9,898 nt of DNA, taken from NCBI GenBank assembly GCA_017958465.1, contig JAGDCQ010000056.1, positions 1-9,898 on the forward strand. The letters are read 5' to 3'. This document shows, piece after piece, positions 1-5,520 of this stretch. Source of the stretch: Lachnospiraceae bacterium (GTDB taxonomy: Bacteria > Bacillota > Clostridia > Lachnospirales > Lachnospiraceae). A program made the position numbers and the translations under genes. The notes beneath the pieces are model-generated. The model worked only from the letters and a program-made list of their open reading frames with translations. It did not search any database and was not told the origin of the DNA. Every line of letters begins with the position of its first letter. Within the stretch, counting starts at the first letter, position 1.

Positions 1-656
1 AGATCGTTGATCCTGCCGATGACAGACCACTCTTTGACGTCGTTCATGGCGGTGTCTACCTGGCGGCGGTAGCGTTTTACCGCCTCGTAGGGCCCAAGCC
101 ACTCCCTGCCGTCTATCCTTACGAAGTACATACCGTCGGAGCGGGAGCCGCACCAGATATACTCGCCTGCAGCGCCGTAGAACTGGTTGTCGGGATAACG
201 CACACTGTTAAGGACAACGATCTTGCCCTTCATATCGTCGATGGTATATTTATTGAAATCCGGAACGGGGAACAGCTGTTCAAGCTTGTTTTCCGTGTTT
301 GCCGCAAGAAGGTCGTTCCAGGCTTTTTCACTTGCATCCGCAAAGTGTTTGCGGAGCTTCTCCTCGTTTTCAAGGTAAAGCGTCATTGAAGGGTCTAATG
401 TCGCGATGTTTCCGGCACCACCCTTTACACAGGCTTTAGCACGGGCGTACAGAGCCTGAACCTGCTCGTTGTCGGGGGCAAACTCCACAAGGAGCTTTAT
501 CCTGCCGAGAGCGTCTTCCTTGCTGCGGAAACTGTAATTTGCAGCTCCCTGGGCGCGTGCGACTTCTTTCTCGTACTCCTCAAGATAATGGGTGGCCTGG
601 GAAATACGGGTACTTAAGTTGGTCTGGTCGAGATTAAATACTGAAGCGTCAAACAT
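1..656 (-). CDS. Unrecognised cytoplasmic protein, partial (3' end beyond window)
   Basis: An open frame of 218 codons starts at the ATG at 656-654 and runs off the left edge. An AAGGAA ribosome binding site lies about 9 bases upstream. The protein begins MFDASVFNLDQ and has no signal peptide or membrane segment, so it is probably cytoplasmic. Residues about 13-40 are helical and charged. Residues about 45-80 (SKEDALGRIKLLVEF followed by APDNEQVQALYARAKAC) look like a single TPR-like helical hairpin. After a further helical stretch, residues about 140-195 look like a small beta-rich domain (KGKIVVLNSV, EYIWCGSRSDGMYFVRIDG, WLGPYEAVKRYRR). I do not recognise the family and assign no function. 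It diverges from alr and has its own promoter and leader. That it is a real gene is well supported by the uninterrupted frame, RBS and promoter. Confidence 0.8.
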   Translation of the reverse strand, partial: MFDASVFNLDQTNLSTRISQATHYLEEYEKEVARAQGAANYSFRSKEDALGRIKLLVEFAPDNEQVQALYARAKACVKGGAGNIATLDPSMTLYLENEEKLRKHFADASEKAWNDLLAANTENKLEQLFPVPDFNKYTIDDMKGKIVVLNSVRYPDNQFYGAAGEYIWCGSRSDGMYFVRIDGREWLGPYEAVKRYRRQVDTAMNDVKEWSVIGRIND

Positions 657-686
657 ATATTTTTTCCTTTCAAAATGGTTTTTTCC

Positions 687-723
687 GCTGCAATACTCCC
701 CGTGGAACGGGATCTTTTGCAAC
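687..723 (-). other. Stem-loop in the 5' leader of the leftward unknown gene
   Basis: Read on the minus strand, GTTGCAA (723-717) pairs with TTGCAGC (693-687), with one G-U pair. A symmetric 5x5 internal loop follows (AAGAT opposite GAGTA), then a second stem CCCGT/ACGGG closed by a TCC loop. The hairpin would begin about 10 bases after the predicted transcription start and end about 30 bases before the ATG. No T-tract follows, so it is not a terminator. It may stabilise the mRNA or bind a regulator; this is inference and it could be chance. Confidence 0.35.
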
Positions 724-739
724 CCTTCACATACGCCAT

Positions 740-768
740 ATTTTACAAAAAAAACCCCTCTTTGTAAA
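740..768 (-). promoter_or_regulatory. Sigma-A-type promoter for the leftward unknown gene
   Basis: On the minus strand there is a -35 box TTTACA (768-763, five of six to TTGACA), a spacer of exactly 17 bases and a -10 box TAAAAT (745-740, five of six). Transcription would start near 733, giving a leader of roughly 77 bases before the ATG at 656. Confidence 0.7.
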
Positions 769-936
769 TAGATTATCTGAGATTTGCATTGAACCCCCCG
801 GAAACCGTTATGAATGAAATGAAATTTAAAAGTTTTGTCTGATACTATGCAAATTGTTTTGTTTGATGTAAAATATAAGGCGACATTTCAATCCGTAAAA
901 CCGGGGACGGTGTGAGCGGGTGCGGAGGTTGATGAT

Positions 937-2103
937 ATGGAATCGGATCTTAGAAGAACATGGGCGAATATAGACCTGGATGCGCTTGGATTTAATTATG
1001 ATAAATTGCGGGAGCGCGTGGGAAACGCCAAGTTCCTGGGCGTTGTTAAAGCAGATGCATACGGCCATGGCTCAGTGCAGGTCGCAAGGCTTCTGCAGGA
1101 TAAGGGCGCGGACTACCTTGCGGTGAGCAGTGCCGATGAAGCCGTAGAGCTGCGGCTGAACGGCATAAAAATGCCGATACTGATACTAGGGCATACACCG
1201 AGAGAACAGGTAAAGACGCTGATAGACTATGATATCACACAGGGAGTCACTTGCCGTGCAAAGGCTGTCGAATACAGCGAGGAAGCTATGAGAGCCGGCG
1301 GTATCCTGAAGATACACATCAAAGTAGACACGGGTATGTCAAGACTTGGCTACCTTTGCGACGGGGAGATGTTTGAGACCGGAGTTGAAGGGATATGCGA
1401 GGCCTGCAACCTTCCCGGGCTCGAATCTGAGGGTATTTTTACACACTTTGCCCTGTCTGACGAGGAAGGCGATGAGGCCGAAGCGTATACACGCCACCAG
1501 TTTGAGCTCTTTACAAGAGTCTGCAAAGCCTGCGAAGAGCGCCTTGGGAGGCCGTTTGCCCTAAAACATTGTGCCAATACCGGAGCAGTCGCAAAATATC
1601 CCGAAACATGGCTCGACATGGTGCGTCCGGGACTGCTGCTGTACGGCTACGGAGAATATGCAAAGAAGCTGGGGCTTAAGCCTGTAATGTCTCTAAAGAC
1701 AACAGTAAGCACGATAAAGACCTACCCCGAAGGAACAGCCATAAGCTACGGGGGGATCTACAAGACCGCAAAAAGGACAAGAGTCGGCGTTGTTCCTATC
1801 GGTTATGCCGACGGGCTGTTCAGGGCCCTTTCCAACAAATGCTGCTTTGCGACAGCAGACGGTCCTGCGCCTCAGATAGGGAAGATATGCATGGATATGT
1901 GTATGGTGGACCTTACTGATAAGAAAAACGTGGACGTGGGGAGCGAGATAGAGATCTTTGGACCAACGAATCCCATCGAGACAATGGCGGATATCGCCGG
2001 GACTATCCCCTACGAGCTTACCTGCGCGGTAAGCAAGCGTGTTCCCAGGTTTTACATTAAGGATAATAAAGTTGTGGAACGGGAGCTTCTTTTGAGGGGC
2101 TAA
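937..2103 (+). CDS. alr: Alanine racemase
   Basis: Fold-type III PLP enzyme that interconverts L- and D-alanine in the cytoplasm, supplying D-Ala for peptidoglycan. The product is 388 aa, normal for the family. The PLP lysine is K38 in VVKADAYGHG. The KVDTGMSRLG block carries K129 and R136, and the second catalytic base is Y271 in ISYGGIY. Other family blocks are THFA, HCANTGA, MVRPGLLLYG, VVPIGYADG and GKICMD, so the enzyme looks intact. The start is the ATG at 937, with GGAGG at 924-928 eight bases upstream. I found no convincing promoter in 780-930; TAAAAT at 869-874 is a possible -10 but its -35 is weak. It is followed 64 bases later by an Hpt gene. It could be a paralogue rather than the main Alr, but nothing nearby (for example vancomycin-resistance genes) suggests so. 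Confidence 0.96.
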   Translation: MESDLRRTWANIDLDALGFNYDKLRERVGNAKFLGVVKADAYGHGSVQVARLLQDKGADYLAVSSADEAVELRLNGIKMPILILGHTPREQVKTLIDYDITQGVTCRAKAVEYSEEAMRAGGILKIHIKVDTGMSRLGYLCDGEMFETGVEGICEACNLPGLESEGIFTHFALSDEEGDEAEAYTRHQFELFTRVCKACEERLGRPFALKHCANTGAVAKYPETWLDMVRPGLLLYGYGEYAKKLGLKPVMSLKTTVSTIKTYPEGTAISYGGIYKTAKRTRVGVVPIGYADGLFRALSNKCCFATADGPAPQIGKICMDMCMVDLTDKKNVDVGSEIEIFGPTNPIETMADIAGTIPYELTCAVSKRVPRFYIKDNKVVERELLLRG

Positions 2104-2106
2104 TCC

Positions 2107-2134
2107 TTGCAAAATGCGAAAAAAGTGATAAAAT
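2107..2134 (+). promoter_or_regulatory. Candidate extended -10 promoter for hpt and the kinase-like gene
   Basis: TTGCAA (2107-2112, four of six to TTGACA), a 16-base spacer, then TGA-TAAAAT with the -10 box at 2129-2134 (five of six) and an extended -10 TG at 2126-2127. It lies directly after the alr stop and would let the two downstream genes be transcribed apart from alr. Read-through from alr is also possible, since no terminator separates them. Confidence 0.5.
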
Positions 2135-2167
2135 AATACTAATGAATCTATTTATTTGGAGAAGGAT

Positions 2168-2527
2168 ATGAGCGCACTTATAGATGAACTTAAAAACAGC
2201 GGCGGTATCGATGTTGCCGGCGCACTTGAACGCATGGGCGACAGTGAGGAGCTCTACGAGACCATCCTTGGGATGTTCCTTACAGATGAAAACTATGAAC
2301 AGCTTAAGAACGCTTACGCAGCCGGCGACAAGGACAGCGCACTGGGCTACGCCCACACTATAAAAGGAATGTGCGGGAATATGGGCTTTGACAGGCTTTT
2401 CCACTACTCGGACGATATGGTGGAAACCTTCCGCGGCAACAGAAGCTGTGATACGGACCTGCTCATGACGCAGATAACGGAAGAATACGCAAGGATCATG
2501 GAGATACTCAGGAAATACCTTGCATGA
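2168..2527 (+). CDS. Stand-alone Hpt (histidine phosphotransfer) domain protein
   Basis: A 119-aa single-domain protein that probably relays phosphate between response-regulator receiver domains in a multistep phosphorelay. The Hpt signature is YAHTIKGMCGNMGFDRL, with the likely phospho-accepting histidine at H63, the lysine three residues on and the N/G pair typical of the domain. The rest is predicted all-helical, as expected for the four-helix bundle. I chose the ATG at 2168 because GGAG at 2158-2161 sits six bases upstream; a TTG at 2156 is in frame but would place the ribosome binding site inside the gene. The stop overlaps a possible ATG of the next frame (ATGA at 2524-2527), suggesting tight linkage to the kinase-like gene. 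No histidine kinase or receiver-domain gene is visible in the window, so its partners are unknown. Confidence 0.88.
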   Translation: MSALIDELKNSGGIDVAGALERMGDSEELYETILGMFLTDENYEQLKNAYAAGDKDSALGYAHTIKGMCGNMGFDRLFHYSDDMVETFRGNRSCDTDLLMTQITEEYARIMEILRKYLA

Positions 2528-2544
2528 CCGAAGGGAGGCAGCTT

Positions 2545-3195
2545 ATGGATAAGATCATCACCATCAGCAGACAGTATGCCAGCGGCGGGCGTGAGGTTGG
2601 CTCGCTTCTTGCAAAGGAGTACGGGATACCGTTCTACGACAACGACCTGATCACAAGGGCTGCCAAGGAGAGCGGCTTTGCGGAGGAGGCTTTCCGCGCT
2701 GCGGAGTCCAAGGCATCAAACAGCTTTCTCTACTCTATCGCCATGGGAATGAGTTCCTTTGGCGGACGTGAGTTCGGAACGGCCACGCTTTCCCTGGACG
2801 ACAGGATCTACCTGGCTCAGGCGAGCGCTATAAAGAAGATCGCGGACGAGGGCCCCGGTGTTATTGTAGGGCGTTGTGCGGACCACGTTCTTCGTGAGCG
2901 CGACAACGTGATCCATGTTTTCCTTTGCGCCGATATGGATTTCCGCGTAAAAAGGGCACTCCCGTGGGGCGAGATCGATCCGAACAAGCCTGAGGACAGC
3001 ATCCGGAAGATCGACAAGAGACGTGCAAATTACTACAATTATCACTCCTGCGAGACCTGGGGAAAGGCCACCAACTACGACCTTACGATAAATACCGCAG
3101 TCTGCGGGATAGAGAACACAGTTAAGATAATAAAGAGTTTCATCGAATCCAGCGGTAAGATCGAGCACGGTCACAGTCCGGAAGGAACGGAATAA
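2545..3195 (+). CDS. Cytidylate-kinase-like family protein
   Basis: A 216-aa P-loop protein of the cytidylate kinase-like family common in Clostridia. It starts MDKIITISRQYASGGREVG, the N-terminal nucleotide-binding signature, with Ser/Gly-Gly-Arg where classical CMP kinases have GxxGxGK(S/T). The second family block is GPGVIVGRCADHVL (residues 104-116), followed by a beta strand VIHVFLCAD and a lid-like RVKRAL region. A phosphotransferase is likely, but the substrate cannot be read from the sequence and these proteins should not be assumed to phosphorylate CMP. The start at 2545 is preferred because GGGAGG at 2533-2538 is six bases upstream and the family begins at MDKIITISRQ; the ATG at 2524 in the hpt stop is in frame but has no good ribosome binding site. 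It is probably co-transcribed with hpt and is followed at once by a strong terminator. Confidence 0.88.
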   Translation: MDKIITISRQYASGGREVGSLLAKEYGIPFYDNDLITRAAKESGFAEEAFRAAESKASNSFLYSIAMGMSSFGGREFGTATLSLDDRIYLAQASAIKKIADEGPGVIVGRCADHVLRERDNVIHVFLCADMDFRVKRALPWGEIDPNKPEDSIRKIDKRRANYYNYHSCETWGKATNYDLTINTAVCGIENTVKIIKSFIESSGKIEHGHSPEGTE

Positions 3196-3201
3196 AAACA
3201 T

Positions 3202-3231
3202 AAGGAAGTAACTGCGGTTACTTCTTTTTTT
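3202..3231 (+). terminator. Intrinsic terminator after the alr-hpt-kinase group
   Basis: Perfect 8-bp stem GAAGTAAC (3205-3212) with GTTACTTC (3217-3224), loop TGCG, extended by a G-U pair and A-T pairs, then seven T (3225-3231). It starts 6 bases after the kinase-like stop codon. It also lies in the immediate leader of the next gene, whose ATG is at 3247. Confidence 0.9.
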
Positions 3232-3246
3232 GAGAGGAATATAAGG

Positions 3247-5463
3247 ATGAATAAGTATTTGAGAAGAATGATCGTCTTACTGCTGGTGACGGTCCTTGCG
3301 TTTACCGCCTGCGAAGATGTGGACGATCCCTATGTTGACGATCCGACACCGTCTGTAACACAGGCAGCGGGCGGGCCGTCCCCCACACAGCCGGGGAACA
3401 ATGACCCTTCGCCCACACAGTCGGGGAATAACGATCCGACACCCACTGCGACTGAGGACCCGCTTGGGGACAAGAGTATGTTATTGTCGGTAAACAGTGC
3501 GTCCGGCGAGTTACAGGTCAACAGAAGGGACCTGGAACAGTCGGAAAGCCGCGACCTGCCTGCCGGCTGGACTTTGTTTGTTTATCTGTGCGGTACCGAT
3601 CTTGAGTCCGAGTATGAAGCGGCAACGCCGGATCTTATTGAAATGACGGAAGCGTCAACAGGCGATACGGTCAGGTTCATTGTCGAGACAGGCGGCGCAA
3701 ATGAGTGGTATAACGATACCGTAAAGGCGGACAAGCTTCAAAGGTTCCTGATCCAGAACGGGGAGATCACGCTTCTTGATGAGCAGCGTATAGACAATAT
3801 GGGCAAGCCCGAAACTCTCGAGGCCTTCCTTGAGTGGGGGTTAAAGGACTATGCTTCAGCCCATAACGGACTGATCTTTTGGAATCACGGCGGCGGAAGC
3901 GTTACAGGCGTGTGCTTCGACGAAAGATACGATAACGACTCGCTTGACCTTACGGAGCTTGATAAGGCCCTGAACAGCACCATAGGCCTGCTTGGGAAAA
4001 AGTTTGATTTTATCGGCTTTGACGCCTGCCTTATGGGTACCGTTGAAACGGCGAACATTCTCGCGACTTTTGCGGACTATATGTACGGTTCGCAGGAGGT
4101 TGAACCGGGCAGCGGCTGGGATTATATTGCAATAGGCGATTTCCTTGGTGCAAACACAAATGCAGACGGTCTTGCCCTCGGGAAGAAGGTGGCTGACAGC
4201 TTCCTTGAGGCTTGCAGGATGGAAGATGAGGATGAGGAGGTAACTTTCTCTATCATTGATCTTTCGAAGATGGATGCGCTCCTTGTAAGCTTCAACAACT
4301 TTGCGAAGGACCTGTATGAGGCAGCGGGGGATACATCTAAGAGAGCGGATATTGTCCGTGCCATCGGAGAAGTGGACGATTTTGGCGGAAACAACAGGAT
4401 CGAGGGTTACACCAATATGGTGGACCTGGGCGGTATCATAAAGGCTTGCGGGACATATTCCGGCAATGCGGATGCAGCTTATAAAGCGCTTAAAGCCGTT
4501 ATCGCTTATTCCGTGAGCGGATCGCTGCATACGAAGGCATCCGGCCTTTCAACTTATTACCCCATCAGAGTGCAGGGCTCAAACGAGCTCTCGTTCTTCG
4601 GAAGAGTCTGCATCAGCCCGTATTATCTCTCGTTCGTGGATATGCTTGGGAGCATCGGCGCATCCGGTGATATGAACTCGGATTACGACGACGACACCTG
4701 GTTTGATGATGACGGAGAGTGGTTCTGGGGTGACGACTGGGATTACTATGATGACGATTACTGGGATTACTACGACGATTATGATGAAACCGGCGAAAGC
4801 CCCTATATCACCTTTGATGTAGAACCCACTTTTGAAGATGGCTGGTATTATTTCATGCTTGATGAGGACGGGTTGTATAACGCAGCCGATGTTTACGGCA
4901 CGGTCTACGTTATGAACGAGGACGGCACGGAGATCATCGAGTACGGCGAAACATATGACATTGATGCGGACTGGGAGACCGGCACGTTCTTTGACAACTT
5001 CACGGGCCTTTGGGTCTCGCTGCCGGACGGACAGAACCTTGCCACCTATATAGTCGATTACGGCGAAGATTACATAATCTACACATCGCCTGTGATGCTT
5101 AACGGCAAAGAGACTAATCTTCGTCTGAAGCTGACGGAGGAAAGCATTGTGATCGAAGGCGCGTGGGACGGCATCGGGGAGTCCGGTGCTTCCTCAAGAG
5201 ATATCGTAAAACTCAAGGCCGGCGACAGGATCGTTCCCCTGTACTATTCTTACCCGCTTGATGACGACAGCGACTGGGATGAGGACGGCTACGGGTACTA
5301 CGGAGACGAATACGTCTTCGACGGCGAACCTGAGGTGTACTACGATTACATGTATCCCGGTGAATACCTGTATGCATTTGTTATCGAGGATATTTACGGA
5401 GATTATTATCTGACCGATTTTGAGACCTTCTATATAAACGAAGACGGAGAAGTGGAATACTAA
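3247..5463 (+). CDS. Clostripain-family (C11) cysteine peptidase lipoprotein
   Basis: A 738-aa exported lipoprotein, probably anchored on the outer face of the membrane. Residues 1-21 form a signal peptide (KYLRR then a hydrophobic core) ending LAFTAC, with the likely lipidated Cys at 22; Phe at -3 is less usual than Leu. Residues about 31-70 are a Pro/Thr/Asn linker with two copies of a 10-residue unit (PSPTQxGNND). Residues about 100-460 are the C11 caspase-like domain, with catalytic His214 in FWNHGGGS and Cys261 in GFDACLMGTVE, plus YGSQEVEPGSGWDY. C11 peptidases typically cleave after Arg or Lys; specificity here is not shown. Residues about 479-515 are extremely rich in Asp, Tyr and Trp, and a beta-rich acidic C-terminal region follows, with a second acidic patch at about 672-690 containing DxDxDG (D676, D678, D680). 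AGAGGA at 3233-3238 is the ribosome binding site. Confidence 0.93.
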   Translation: MNKYLRRMIVLLLVTVLAFTACEDVDDPYVDDPTPSVTQAAGGPSPTQPGNNDPSPTQSGNNDPTPTATEDPLGDKSMLLSVNSASGELQVNRRDLEQSESRDLPAGWTLFVYLCGTDLESEYEAATPDLIEMTEASTGDTVRFIVETGGANEWYNDTVKADKLQRFLIQNGEITLLDEQRIDNMGKPETLEAFLEWGLKDYASAHNGLIFWNHGGGSVTGVCFDERYDNDSLDLTELDKALNSTIGLLGKKFDFIGFDACLMGTVETANILATFADYMYGSQEVEPGSGWDYIAIGDFLGANTNADGLALGKKVADSFLEACRMEDEDEEVTFSIIDLSKMDALLVSFNNFAKDLYEAAGDTSKRADIVRAIGEVDDFGGNNRIEGYTNMVDLGGIIKACGTYSGNADAAYKALKAVIAYSVSGSLHTKASGLSTYYPIRVQGSNELSFFGRVCISPYYLSFVDMLGSIGASGDMNSDYDDDTWFDDDGEWFWGDDWDYYDDDYWDYYDDYDETGESPYITFDVEPTFEDGWYYFMLDEDGLYNAADVYGTVYVMNEDGTEIIEYGETYDIDADWETGTFFDNFTGLWVSLPDGQNLATYIVDYGEDYIIYTSPVMLNGKETNLRLKLTEESIVIEGAWDGIGESGASSRDIVKLKAGDRIVPLYYSYPLDDDSDWDEDGYGYYGDEYVFDGEPEVYYDYMYPGEYLYAFVIEDIYGDYYLTDFETFYINEDGEVEY
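3376..3435 (+). repeat. Two tandem 30-bp coding repeats in the lipoprotein linker
   Basis: Two adjacent 30-base units encode PSPTQPGNND and PSPTQSGNND, and a partial third (PTPT) follows at 3436-3447. The copies differ mainly at third codon positions. They form the flexible stalk between the lipid anchor and the peptidase domain. Confidence 0.75.
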
Positions 5464-5480
5464 GATTCCCGGACAAAGCT

Positions 5481-5520
5481 GTACCCTCCTTACCGGTGGT
5501 GGTAAAGAGGGTACTTTTTT
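5481..5520 (+). terminator. Intrinsic terminator between convergent protease genes
   Basis: GTACCCTC (5481-5488) pairs with GAGGGTAC (5507-5514). After one C/A mismatch, TTACC pairs with GGTAA around a GGTGGT loop. Six T follow (5515-5520), so it ends the clostripain-like gene. The subtilase stop codon, read on the other strand, sits in this T-tract (5521-5519). The same hairpin may end the leftward transcript too, but there it is followed only by AGCTTTGT, a weak T-tract. Confidence 0.88.

Noticed and set aside
869..879. TAAAATATAAG as the -10 of an alr promoter.
   Set aside because: The matching -35 is weak at every usual spacing (TATGCA at 846-851 at best), so it is mentioned under alr but not called.
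1693..2112. 139-codon open frame on the minus strand across the end of alr.
   Set aside because: It is antisense to well-conserved alanine racemase motifs and has no independent support.
3856..4530. 224-codon open frame on the minus strand.
   Set aside because: It lies fully inside the clostripain-like gene, antisense to the catalytic domain. It has no recognisable family features and no ribosome binding site that I can support.
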